Source: Sphingomonas sp. JUb134 (GTDB lineage: Bacteria > Pseudomonadota > Alphaproteobacteria > Sphingomonadales > Sphingomonadaceae). Taken from it: 64,000 nt of DNA. This document shows positions 42,412 through 50,643 of this stretch, piece after piece. The stretch is from assembly GCF_004341505.2 (NCBI RefSeq), contig NZ_SLYP02000001.1, forward strand, positions 3,248,501 through 3,312,500, written 5' to 3'. Numbering within the stretch: the stretch's first letter is position 1; the number at the start of each line of letters is the position of its first letter. The notes beneath the pieces are model-generated. The model made no database searches. It was not told the DNA's origin and was given only the letters and a program-made list of their open reading frames with translations. Made by a program: the position numbers and the translations under genes.

Positions 42412-43248
42412 ATGAACGCACCACTATCCCCCGGCCTCTACATCGTCGCGACCCCGATCGGCAATCTCGGCGACCTTTCCCCCCGCGCGGCGGCGGTCTT
42501 GTCCTCCGCCGACGTGATCGCGGTGGAGGACAGCCGCGTCACCGCCGGCCTGCTCCGCCACATCGGCACCAAGCGGCCGATGGTGCCGTATCACGATCAC
42601 AACGCCGAAGGCGTCCGGCCCGGCCTGGTCGCGCGCATGGGGCACGAGGCGGTCGCCTTGGTGTCCGACGCGGGCACGCCGCTGATCTCCGACCCCGGCT
42701 ACAAGCTGGTGCGCGATGCCCGCGCGGCAGGCCATCTGGTGGTGACGGTGCCGGGACCGTGCGCCGCCATCTCCGCGCTGACGCTCGCGGGGCTGCCGAC
42801 CGACCGCTTCTTCTACCTCGGCTTCCTGCCGCCCAAGCAGCATGCCCGTGCCGAGGCGATCGCCGAGATCGCGGCGGTGCGCGCGACGCTCGTGCTCTAC
42901 GAAAGCGGCCCGCGCCTCGCCGCAACCCTCGCGGCCCTCGCCGAGGGGCTCGGCGACCGCGAAGCCGCGGTCGCGCGCGAGATCACCAAGAAGTTCGAGG
43001 AATGCGTGACCGGCACGCTCTCCCAGCTCGCCGAACGCTATGCCGAGGCCCCGCCCAAGGGGGAGATCGTGATCGTCGTCGCACCCCCCGGCGAGGCACC
43101 CCCGGCCGACGCGGACACCGCCGATGCCGCGCTTCTCGAAGCCCTCGGCCGCCTCCCCGTCTCCAAGGCTGCGGGCGAGGTCGCCAAGAAGCTCGGGCTC
43201 GACCGCAAGCTACTCTACGCGCGGGCGATGGAACTGAAGGGCCAATGA
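42412..43248 (+). CDS. rsmI: 16S rRNA (cytidine1402-2'-O)-methyltransferase RsmI
   Basis: The 278-residue SAM-dependent enzyme starts MNAPLSPGLYIVATPIGNLGDLSPRA and has AVEDSRVTAGLLRH, VSDAGTPLISDPGY and PGPCAAISALTLAGLPTDRF, all RsmI hallmarks. It methylates the ribose of C1402 in 16S rRNA. The frame stays open far upstream, but this ATG fits the family exactly. It is 12 bp from the divergent LpoA-like start with no visible ribosome binding site, suggesting leaderless or weak initiation. Confidence 0.94.
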   Translation: MNAPLSPGLYIVATPIGNLGDLSPRAAAVLSSADVIAVEDSRVTAGLLRHIGTKRPMVPYHDHNAEGVRPGLVARMGHEAVALVSDAGTPLISDPGYKLVRDARAAGHLVVTVPGPCAAISALTLAGLPTDRFFYLGFLPPKQHARAEAIAEIAAVRATLVLYESGPRLAATLAALAEGLGDREAAVAREITKKFEECVTGTLSQLAERYAEAPPKGEIVIVVAPPGEAPPADADTADAALLEALGRLPVSKAAGEVAKKLGLDRKLLYARAMELKGQ

Positions 43249-43598
43249 GGGACCGCCGCGCGGCCGAGGCGCAGGGCCGCGCGGGCGAGCGCTGGGCCGC
43301 CTGGTACCTGCGGCTAAAGGGCTGGCGGATTCTTGACCGGCGGGTCCGCACGCGCGCCGGCGAGATCGACCTGGTCGCCCGACGCGGATCGGTGGTGGCG
43401 TTCGTGGAGGTCAAGGCGCGCGGGAACGCAGCGGCACTCGACCTCGCCATCGACGAGCGGCGGTTGCAGCGCGTGGCGGCGGCCGCAGAGATGCTGATGC
43501 CCCGCTATGCCGGGCCGGGCGACGATATCCGCATCGACGTGGTGCTGGTCGCGCGCGGGGTGCCGGTGCGGCATATCGAGAACGCGTGGATCGGGTGA
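43245..43598 (+). CDS. yraN: YraN/UPF0102 endonuclease-like protein
   Basis: The 117-residue protein has the UPF0102 pattern GERWAAWYLRLKGWRILDRRVRTRAGEIDLVARRG followed by FVEVKAR, matching a Holliday-junction-resolvase-like nuclease core (E-x-D ... E-V-K). The biological role is not settled. The start overlaps the rsmI stop by 4 nt (ATGA). Confidence 0.9.
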   Translation: MRDRRAAEAQGRAGERWAAWYLRLKGWRILDRRVRTRAGEIDLVARRGSVVAFVEVKARGNAAALDLAIDERRLQRVAAAAEMLMPRYAGPGDDIRIDVVLVARGVPVRHIENAWIG

Positions 43599-43629
43599 GG
43601 TGCCTCCCCCTCTTCGTCCCACAACAACC

Positions 43630-43743
43630 CGTTTGTCTCGAGTAGGGATCGAGCTTGTCGAGAGCCCGTATCGAGAGAGCCACAACGACCGACCTCTCGA
43701 TACGCCGTCTCGACAAGCTCGACGGCTACTCGAGGCGAACGGG
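43630..43743. repeat. Long composite palindrome, copy A (family 3)
   Basis: An approximately 114-bp element starts CGTTTGTCTCGAGTAGGGAT and ends with the inverted counterpart CTACTCGAGGCGAACG. Inner arms GATCGAGCTTGTCGAGA and TCTCGACAAGCTCGACG also pair. A near-identical copy lies at 45527-45638. It sits between yraN and gshB. Confidence 0.85.
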
Positions 43744-43832
43744 ATTTGTGGCGGTCGCTCGCGAGAAGCAGTCGGACCCGTGACAATCCCCGCCCCCGCG
43801 CCTACCTCCCGCGGGCAACAAGGAGTTCCCGC

Positions 43833-44789
43833 ATGCCGCTGACCGTCGCCGTCCAGATGGATCCGCTCCATTCGATCAACATCGCAGGCGACTCGAGCTT
43901 CGCGCTGATGCTGGCGGCACAGGCGCGCGGGCATCGGCTTTTCCACTATGCGGCAGAGGACCTGAACTACCAGGCCGGCCGCGTCTGGACGCGCGCGCAT
44001 CCGGTCACGGTGCAGCGTGTCGAGGGCAACCACTTCAGCTTCGGCGATCCGGTGAAGCTCGACCTGGGCGAAGACACGGACGTGGTGCTGATGCGCCAGG
44101 ACCCGCCCTTCGACCTCGGCTACATCACCGCCACTCACCTGCTCGACCGCATCACCGATCGCACGCTGGTGGTGAACGATCCCGCCAACGTCCGCAACGC
44201 GCCCGAAAAGCTGTGGGTGCTCGACTATGCGCACTTCATGCCGCCGACGCTGGTCACGCGATCGGTCGAGGAAGCGCGGCTGTTCCTCGCCGAGCATCGC
44301 TCGATCGTGGTGAAGCCGCTCCACGGCAACGGCGGCAAGGCGATCTTCAAGATCGACGAAGACGGGCAGAACCTCTCCTCGCTGATCGAGGTGTTCAACA
44401 CCGCCTATCGCGAGCCGCACATGGTGCAGGCCTTCCTCGCGGAGATCGTGGAAGGCGACAAGCGCATCGTGCTGGTGGACGGCGAGGTGGCAGGCGCGAT
44501 CAACCGCATGCCGGGCGAAGGCGAGATCCGCTCCAACCTGGCGGTCGGCGGGTCGGCGGCGAAGACCGAACTCACGGAGCGCGAGCGCGAAATCTGCGCG
44601 GAACTCGGCCCGGAGCTCCGGCGCCGCGGGCTGCTATTCGTCGGCATCGACGTGATCGGCGGCAAGTGGCTGACCGAGATCAACGTCACCTCCCCCACCG
44701 GCATCGTCGCGATCGACCGCTTCAACGGCACCGACACCGGCGCGATGATCTGGGACGCGATCGAGCGGCGGGTAGCGGAACGCGGCTGA
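43833..44789 (+). CDS. gshB: Glutathione synthetase
   Basis: The 318-residue ATP-grasp enzyme starts MPLTVAVQMDPLHSINIAGDSSFALMLAAQARGH and contains VLMRQDPPFDLGYI, the ATP-binding VVKPLHGNGGKAIF and the metal-binding GIDVIGGKWLTEINVTSPTG. It joins gamma-glutamylcysteine and glycine. AAGGAG precedes the ATG. The product is the cofactor used by GloA/GloB encoded elsewhere in the window. Confidence 0.96.
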   Translation: MPLTVAVQMDPLHSINIAGDSSFALMLAAQARGHRLFHYAAEDLNYQAGRVWTRAHPVTVQRVEGNHFSFGDPVKLDLGEDTDVVLMRQDPPFDLGYITATHLLDRITDRTLVVNDPANVRNAPEKLWVLDYAHFMPPTLVTRSVEEARLFLAEHRSIVVKPLHGNGGKAIFKIDEDGQNLSSLIEVFNTAYREPHMVQAFLAEIVEGDKRIVLVDGEVAGAINRMPGEGEIRSNLAVGGSAAKTELTEREREICAELGPELRRRGLLFVGIDVIGGKWLTEINVTSPTGIVAIDRFNGTDTGAMIWDAIERRVAERG

Positions 44790-44828
44790 GCTTGGCCCCC
44801 GCCCCGCGTTCCGCGCGTTAGCCGCGCC

Positions 44829-45434
44829 ATGACCGACTTCATCCTCGATGCGATCGCCTGGGGCGGGTACCTCGGCATCGCCCTCTTGATGGCGCTGGAA
44901 AACGTCGTCCCGCCGGTTCCGTCCGAAGTGATCATGGGGCTGGGCGGCATGGCCGTCGCACGCGGCACCATGTCGATGGCGCCGCTGGTGCTGTGGGGCA
45001 CGGTCGGATCGGTTGCGGGCAACTACTTCTGGTACGCGCTCGGCCGGCGCTTCGGCTACCTCGGCCTCAAGCCCTTCGTCGACCGCTGGGGCCGCTGGCT
45101 GACGCTGGAGTGGGAGGATGTGGAGAAGCTCCAGCGCTTCTTTTATTCACGCGGCGCCTGGGTGGTGTTCGTGTTCCGCTTCCTGCCCACCTTCCGCACC
45201 ATGGTGTCGCTGCCCGCCGGCATGGCCTGCATGCCGCACTGGCGCTTCATCCTGGCGACCTTCACCGGCAGCGCGATCTGGAACGCGGTGCTCGCCTGGG
45301 CCGGGCTCTACTTCGGCTCCAACTTTCGCGAGCTGGAGCAATATGTCGGCCCAGTGACCATCGCCCTCTCCGTCATCATCGTGGTCGGCTATGTCTATCG
45401 CGTCGTCACCTGGAAGCCCCGCGCCGAGCGGTGA
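44829..45434 (+). CDS. DedA-family membrane protein
   Basis: The 201-residue protein has the DedA (SNARE-associated) features: ENVVPPVPSEVIMGLGGMAVARG near 20-42, GSVAGNYFWYALGRRFG, and the FFYSRGAWVVFVFRFLPTFRTMVSLPAGMACMPHWRF motif in which the conserved GRFxPxxR reads FRFLPTFR. About four to five membrane helices are present. DedA proteins act in lipid (undecaprenyl phosphate or phospholipid) translocation and membrane homeostasis. Confidence 0.9.
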   Translation: MTDFILDAIAWGGYLGIALLMALENVVPPVPSEVIMGLGGMAVARGTMSMAPLVLWGTVGSVAGNYFWYALGRRFGYLGLKPFVDRWGRWLTLEWEDVEKLQRFFYSRGAWVVFVFRFLPTFRTMVSLPAGMACMPHWRFILATFTGSAIWNAVLAWAGLYFGSNFRELEQYVGPVTIALSVIIVVGYVYRVVTWKPRAER

Positions 45435-45445
45435 TGCTCCTTCCC

Positions 45446-45471
45446 GTGTTCCCGCACAGGCGGGAACCCAG
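45446..45471 (+). repeat. Diverged family 4 repeat
   Basis: GTGTTCCCGCACAGGCGGGA followed by ACCCAG has the same frame as the 26-bp repeats at 28891 and 30261 (GTG-hairpin-CCCAG) with a different stem. It is downstream of the DedA gene. Confidence 0.6.
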
Positions 45472-45526
45472 GGCCGAGCAAGCCACGGCTGGCCGTAACC
45501 ATCGTCCCGTGCGCATCAACCTTTTC

Positions 45527-45638
45527 CGTTCATCTCGAGTAGGGATCGAGCTTGTCGAGAGCCCGTATCGAGAGAGCCGCAACAACCGGTCTCTCGATAC
45601 GCCGTCTCGACAAGCTCGACGGCACCTCGAGACGAACG
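45527..45638. repeat. Long composite palindrome, copy B (family 3)
   Basis: This copy matches the element at 43630-43743 with a small number of substitutions, mostly in the central loop. It lies between the convergent DedA and xerC genes. Confidence 0.85.
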
Positions 45639-45669
45639 GCGAGGTGACGGATGAGACGTTCGCGCACGA

Positions 45670-46581
45670 TCACGCCCGCGGGTGGGCGTTGCGATAGACG
45701 TCGAGCAGATGCGCGGCATCCACCGCCGTATAGACCTGGGTCGAACTCAGGCTCGCGTGTCCCAGCAGTTCCTGCAGCGCGCGCAGGTCCGCGCCGCGGC
45801 CGAGCAGATGGGTGGCAAAGCTGTGCCGCAGCGCATGCGGCGTCGTGCGGTCGCCCAGCCCCAGCCGCACCCGCGCCGCCCGCACCGACCGGCGCACGAC
45901 GCCTGCCGCCAGCGGGCCCCCTTTGGCGCCGCGGAACAGCTCGGCATCGCGCGCCGTGCCCCAGGGGTTGAGCCGTACATAGGCGTCGATCGCGTCGCGC
46001 ACCGGCGGCAGCAGCGGCACCATCCGAGTCTTGGCGCGCTTGCCGGTGACGGCGATCGCCTCGCCCAGCGGCAGCACCGCCCCGGTCAGCCCCAGCGCCT
46101 CGCCGATGCGCAGCCCGGCACCGTACAGCAGCAGCAGCACCGCCCAGTCCCGCGCGGCGATCCACGGCTCGGCCGCGTCCTCCGACACGTCCTCTGCCAG
46201 GGCGATCGCCTCGTCGGGCGAGATCGGGCGCGGCACGCCCTTTTTCACGCGCGGCCCCTTCACCCGCGGCAGCGACGCGCCCTCCCCGCCCACCCAGGCG
46301 AGAAAACCGCGCACCGCCGACAGCTCGCGCGCGGCCGAGGCGTTGCCCAGCCCCTCGCCCCGGCGATGCGCCAGGAAGGCACGCAGGTCGGTCGCGGAGA
46401 GCGCCTTCAGCTCCGCCTCGCCGACCGGCCCGCCCAGGTGGCCCCGCAGGAACGCCAGCAGCCGCTCGGCCGTCGCCTGGTACGCGCGCACCGTATGCGC
46501 AGAGCGGCGGCGATCCCGCGCCAGGTGGCGACCGTAGCGCAGCGGCAGCGGCTCGATGCCCGTCTCTTCCCCCGCTTCCAC
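45670..46581 (-). CDS. xerC: Tyrosine recombinase XerC
   Basis: The 303-residue protein has a SAM-like N-terminal core-binding domain and a catalytic domain with Arg in GAGLRIGEAL, Lys in TGKRAKTRMVP, the HALRHSFATHLL box, His in LGHASLSSTQ and the nucleophile Tyr in TQVYTAVD. XerC resolves chromosome dimers at dif with XerD. Its housekeeping character is supported by location next to priA and by length; there is no adjacent attachment site or phage gene. Start 46581 is 57 bp from the divergent cyclase gene. Confidence 0.9.
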   Translation of the reverse strand: MEAGEETGIEPLPLRYGRHLARDRRRSAHTVRAYQATAERLLAFLRGHLGGPVGEAELKALSATDLRAFLAHRRGEGLGNASAARELSAVRGFLAWVGGEGASLPRVKGPRVKKGVPRPISPDEAIALAEDVSEDAAEPWIAARDWAVLLLLYGAGLRIGEALGLTGAVLPLGEAIAVTGKRAKTRMVPLLPPVRDAIDAYVRLNPWGTARDAELFRGAKGGPLAAGVVRRSVRAARVRLGLGDRTTPHALRHSFATHLLGRGADLRALQELLGHASLSSTQVYTAVDAAHLLDVYRNAHPRA

Positions 46582-46638
46582 CTGCCAACCCCCAAGAAAA
46601 GTTACGGAAAATCAACTCCGCCGCGCTAGCCGTGGCGA

Positions 46639-48111
46639 ATGCCGGAGCGTTTGTACAATGCTGCGCGCGAAATCGCGATCTCGCCGGCGGAGCTCCAGAC
46701 GCTGCTTGCCGCAGCGCCGGACGCCGCCTTCGAAATGGTCGCGAAGGTCGCCCGGGAACTGATCGCCGCCCCCATCGCTGCGGTGAACCTGATCGAGGGC
46801 GACCGCTTCTGGGTAAAGGCAGGCTATGGCATGCCGAAACAGCCGCTGCCCCGCGCCGAGGCGTTCTGCGACGTGACGGTCGACAGCGATGCCCCGCTGG
46901 TGGTGGACGACGCGACGACCGACCCGCGCTTCCGCAGCCTGGCGGTGGTGACCGCGGCCGATCCGGTCCGCTTCTATGCCGGGGTGCCGCTGCACGTCAC
47001 GGATCGCGTGCGCCAGGTGACGGAGGCGGTCGGCACGCTGTGCATCATGGACGTGATCCCGCGCTCGCTGCCGCCCGGCGCGCTCGCCGTCCTGCGCCAG
47101 CTCGGCGACATCCTCGAAAAGGTGATCGAGGCGGAGGTGGCGACGGCAGGCGCCGTGGCGATCGCCCGCACCGCCGCGGAACAGAGCCTGCAACTGCGCC
47201 GTCATGACCTGACCTTCCGCCAGGCCGAACGCCTCGCCCGCATCGGCTCCTGGTGGTTCTCGCTGGAAACCGACGAGACCCTGTGGTCGGAAGGCATGTA
47301 CCGGATCTACGAGCTGCCGGCGAACACCGCCCTCTCCGTGGACGAGGCGATCGGCTTCTTCAGCGGCATCAGCCGGCCGGACCTGGCGGCCTTGGTCGAG
47401 AAGACGACGCAGACGGGCGAGCCGTTCACGCTGGAACTGGATTTCGTCACCGCCAAGGGCAACCACCGGCGCGTCCGATCGATCGCGCATGTCGAGTTCG
47501 AGGAGGGGCGCGCCACCGGCGTCAGCGGGGTGATGCAGGACATCACCGAGCATTGGCTGCTGGAGGAAAAGCTCCGCCGCTCTGCCGACACCGATTCCCT
47601 GACCGGCATCGCCAACCGGAGCGCGTTCAACCGTGCCCTGTCCGAAGCGATCGAGCGCGCGCGCAGCACCCAGGTGCCGTTTGCCCTGATGCTGATCGAC
47701 CTGGACGAGTTCAAGGGGATCAACGACACCCATGGCCATGTCGTCGGCGACGACATGCTGCGCGCGGTCGGCGCACGCCTGCGCGATCCGATGCTGGGCG
47801 ACAGCCTCGCCGCATGGCTCGGCGGCGACGAGTTCGCGCTGATCGTGACCGATCCGGCTCTCTATGCGGATCTGCCGGGCGTCGCCGGGCGGCTGCTGGA
47901 ACAGCTGCGCCAGCCGGTGGAGACCGCGGCGGGCGTGCTGCCGATCTCCGCCACCATCGGCTATGCCCGATTCGAGGACTGCCCCGAAACCGCCCGTGGC
48001 TTCATCCATTGCGCCGACAAGGCGCTCTACGAGGCCAAGCGCGAGCGGCGCGGCTCCGCCCGCGGCTATCGCACCTTCGGCCGCCGCGGCAGCGACCAGC
48101 CGGCGGGCTGA
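46639..48111 (+). CDS. GAF-PAS-GGDEF diguanylate cyclase
   Basis: The 490-residue protein has an N-terminal GAF domain (about 20-165, FYAGVPLHV, VGTLCIMD), a PAS domain (about 190-305, RIGSWWFSLETDETLWSEGMYRIYELP) and a GGDEF domain (about 315-480) with an intact GGDEF signature near 394. It should make cyclic-di-GMP. The inhibitory I-site RxxD expected about ten residues before GGDEF is not conserved (MLGDSLAAWLGGDEF), so product feedback is probably absent. There is no EAL domain and no membrane segment; the sensors are cytoplasmic. Confidence 0.88.
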   Translation: MPERLYNAAREIAISPAELQTLLAAAPDAAFEMVAKVARELIAAPIAAVNLIEGDRFWVKAGYGMPKQPLPRAEAFCDVTVDSDAPLVVDDATTDPRFRSLAVVTAADPVRFYAGVPLHVTDRVRQVTEAVGTLCIMDVIPRSLPPGALAVLRQLGDILEKVIEAEVATAGAVAIARTAAEQSLQLRRHDLTFRQAERLARIGSWWFSLETDETLWSEGMYRIYELPANTALSVDEAIGFFSGISRPDLAALVEKTTQTGEPFTLELDFVTAKGNHRRVRSIAHVEFEEGRATGVSGVMQDITEHWLLEEKLRRSADTDSLTGIANRSAFNRALSEAIERARSTQVPFALMLIDLDEFKGINDTHGHVVGDDMLRAVGARLRDPMLGDSLAAWLGGDEFALIVTDPALYADLPGVAGRLLEQLRQPVETAAGVLPISATIGYARFEDCPETARGFIHCADKALYEAKRERRGSARGYRTFGRRGSDQPAG

Positions 48112-48161
48112 CGCACCGGCGATTCCCAATCGCGGGCAGCGTCCCTATCTAGGGACCCTCC

Positions 48162-50333
48162 ATGACTTCCTCCCGCGTCCGTGTCCTTGTCCTCAACGCC
48201 GCCCTCGGCCCCCTCGACTATCGCGTGCCGCACGGCATGACGGTCGAGCCGGGCTCGATCGTGATCGCGCCGCTCGGCCCCCGTCAGCTGCTGGCGGTGG
48301 TTTGGGAGCCGGAGCGGCTGCCCTGCGAGGAAGTGGGCGACAATCGCCTGCGCCCGCTGCTGGGGGTGGTGGACGCGCCGCCGATCCCGGCGCCCCTGCG
48401 GCGGCTGATCGAGTGGACCGCCGACTATTATCTCGCGGCCCCCGCCTCGGTGCTGCGCATGGCGCTGTCCTCCACCTCTGCGCTGGAGGGGGCGAAGCTC
48501 GCCACCGAGTATCGCGCCACCGGCCAGGTGCCGGACCGGCTCACCCCGCAGCGCCAGCAGGCGCTGGAGCGGATCGGCGACCGCCAGGGGCTGGTGCGCG
48601 AGCTCGCCACCATGGCCGACGTGTCGGAGGCGGTGGTGCGCGGGCTGGTGAAGGCCGGCGCGATCGAGGCGGTGAGCGTCGACATCGACGTGCCCTATCC
48701 GATTCCCGACCCGGCGTACGGCGTGCCGGTGCTGTCCGAACAGCAGGCCGAGGTCGCGGGCGTGCTGTGCGACGCGGTCGCGACCCAGCCGTTCCGGCCC
48801 TTCCTGCTCGACGGCGTCACTGGCTCCGGCAAGACCGAGGTCTATTTCGAGGCGATCGCCGCCGCCATCGCTGCGGGCAAGCAGAGCCTGGTGCTCCTGC
48901 CCGAAATCGCGCTCACCGAACCCTTCCTCAAGCGCTTCCACGCCCGCTTCGGCTGCGAGCCGGTGGCGTGGCATTCGGACCTGCGTTCCACCCAGCGGCG
49001 GCGTGCGTGGCGAGCGATCGCCACCGGCCAGGCGCTGGTGACGGTGGGCGCCCGCTCGGCGCTGTTCCTGCCCTATGCCAATCTGGGGCTGATCGTCGTC
49101 GACGAGGCGCACGAGACCAGCTTCAAGCAGGAGGAAGGCGTCCACTATCACGCGCGCGACGTGGCGGTGATGCGCGGGCTGTTCGAACGCTGCCCGGTGG
49201 TGCTCGCCTCCGCCACCCCCGCGATCGAGACGCGTCACCAGGTCGCACTCGGCCGCTATACGGAGCTCAAGCTCCCCGGCCGCTACGGCAAGGCGGAGCT
49301 GCCGGCGATCGAGCCGATCGACCTGATCGAGGAGCCGCCGATCCGCGGCCGCTGGATCGCGCCCAAGCTGGTCAACGCGATCGACGAGACGCTGGCCCGC
49401 GGCGAGCAGACGCTCTTGTTCCTCAACCGGCGCGGCTACGCGCCGCTGACCCTGTGCCGGTCGTGCGGGCATCGCTTCCAATGCCCCAACTGCACCGCCT
49501 GGATGGTCGAGCACCGGCTGATCCACCGATTGTCCTGCCACCACTGCGGCCACATGATCCCGACCCCGCGCAAGTGCCCGGAGTGCGACGCGGAAGATGC
49601 GCTGGTCGCCTGCGGCCCCGGCGTGGAGCGCATCGCCGACGAGGCCGCCGCGCTGTTCCCGGACGCGCGCATCGCCATCGTCACCTCCGACACGCTCTGG
49701 TCCCCCGCCAAGGCCGCCGAGTTCGTCAACCGGATGGAGGCGGGTGATATCGACCTGGTGGTCGGCACACAGCTGGTGACCAAGGGCTATCACTTCCCCA
49801 ACCTGACGCTGGTCGGCGTGATCGACGCGGACCTGGGCCTCGCCGGCGGCGACCTGCGCGCGGCCGAGCGCACCTTCCAGCAGATCATGCAGGTCGCCGG
49901 GCGCGCCGGGCGCGGCGAGAAGCCGGGACACGTCTTCATCCAGACGACCGCCCCCGACGCGGCGGTGATGCGCGCTTTGGTGTCGGGCGATGCCGAGAGC
50001 TTCTACGCCGCCGAGACCGAGGCGCGGCAGGAGGCGGAGGTACCGCCCTTCGGCCGCTATGCCGCGATCATCGTCTCGTCGGAGGACAAGGACGCCGCCA
50101 ATGACGCCGCCCGCCGCATCGGCCGCGCCGCGCCCGAGGTGGAGGGCATGCACGTCTTCGGCCCCGCCCCCGCCCCATTGGCGATGCTGCGCGGCCGCCA
50201 CCGCTTCCGCCTGCTGGTCCATGCCCGCCGACAGCTCGACGTGCAGGACGTGATCCGCGACTGGCTGGGCAGCGTCGAATGGTCGAGCAAGGTGCGCGTC
50301 GCGGTGGACGTGGACCCGTATAACTTCCTCTAG
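48162..50333 (+). CDS. priA: Primosomal helicase PriA
   Basis: The 723-residue protein begins with the PriA DNA-binding domain (LGPLDYRVPHGMTVEPGSIV), has Walker A GVTGSGKTEVY, the DEAH box IVVDEAHE, LASATPAIET, and four Cys pairs for zinc (CRSCGHRFQCPNC, CHHCG, CPEC). GRAGRGEKPG lies in motif VI. It restarts stalled replication forks. The start at 48162 follows the cyclase gene by 50 bp. Confidence 0.96.
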   Translation: MTSSRVRVLVLNAALGPLDYRVPHGMTVEPGSIVIAPLGPRQLLAVVWEPERLPCEEVGDNRLRPLLGVVDAPPIPAPLRRLIEWTADYYLAAPASVLRMALSSTSALEGAKLATEYRATGQVPDRLTPQRQQALERIGDRQGLVRELATMADVSEAVVRGLVKAGAIEAVSVDIDVPYPIPDPAYGVPVLSEQQAEVAGVLCDAVATQPFRPFLLDGVTGSGKTEVYFEAIAAAIAAGKQSLVLLPEIALTEPFLKRFHARFGCEPVAWHSDLRSTQRRRAWRAIATGQALVTVGARSALFLPYANLGLIVVDEAHETSFKQEEGVHYHARDVAVMRGLFERCPVVLASATPAIETRHQVALGRYTELKLPGRYGKAELPAIEPIDLIEEPPIRGRWIAPKLVNAIDETLARGEQTLLFLNRRGYAPLTLCRSCGHRFQCPNCTAWMVEHRLIHRLSCHHCGHMIPTPRKCPECDAEDALVACGPGVERIADEAAALFPDARIAIVTSDTLWSPAKAAEFVNRMEAGDIDLVVGTQLVTKGYHFPNLTLVGVIDADLGLAGGDLRAAERTFQQIMQVAGRAGRGEKPGHVFIQTTAPDAAVMRALVSGDAESFYAAETEARQEAEVPPFGRYAAIIVSSEDKDAANDAARRIGRAAPEVEGMHVFGPAPAPLAMLRGRHRFRLLVHARRQLDVQDVIRDWLGSVEWSSKVRVAVDVDPYNFL

Positions 50334-50348
50334 GAGCGCCCCTGCCCC

Positions 50349-50373
50349 GTCACGACGACGATCAGGTCGTGAC
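50349..50373 (+). terminator. Hairpin after priA
   Basis: GTCACGAC (50349-50356) pairs perfectly with GTCGTGAC (50366-50373). It lies 15 bp after the stop codon, without a U-tract. Confidence 0.5.
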
Positions 50374-50404
50374 GCGGACTGACGGCAAGCGCTCCTTGAA
50401 GACT

Positions 50405-50541
50405 CCCCTCCCTGCAAGGGAGGGGCTGGGGGTGGGTGCGAGCACAAGCGAGCCTCGACGCTCGAAACAAAAGCGACGGCCGAGGCATCGAGCCTCGTCC
50501 GCCGCTGGACCCACCCCCGCCCCCTCCCTTGCAGGGAGGGG
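50405..50541. repeat. Paired palindromes (family 2)
   Basis: CCCCTCCCTGCAAGGGAGGGG at 50405-50425 and its near-inverse at 50521-50541 enclose a linker with GGTGGGTGCGAGC and CCCACCCC ends, as in the hslV-hslU element. The whole gap from priA to the next gene (50334-50643) holds this element and no gene. Confidence 0.85.
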
Positions 50542-50643
50542 AGTCAAGGTTGGCTATCGATGACCCCGGGCGTCTGGCACTTGATCCAACACTATGGTCC
50601 GTAGGCTCACGACCCAGGAGGATGGCGACCGGAAGGCCGCGCC

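Noticed and set aside
45670..46581. Phage or island integrase
   Set aside because: The tyrosine recombinase has XerC length and motifs, sits by priA and has no attachment-site repeats or mobile genes around it.
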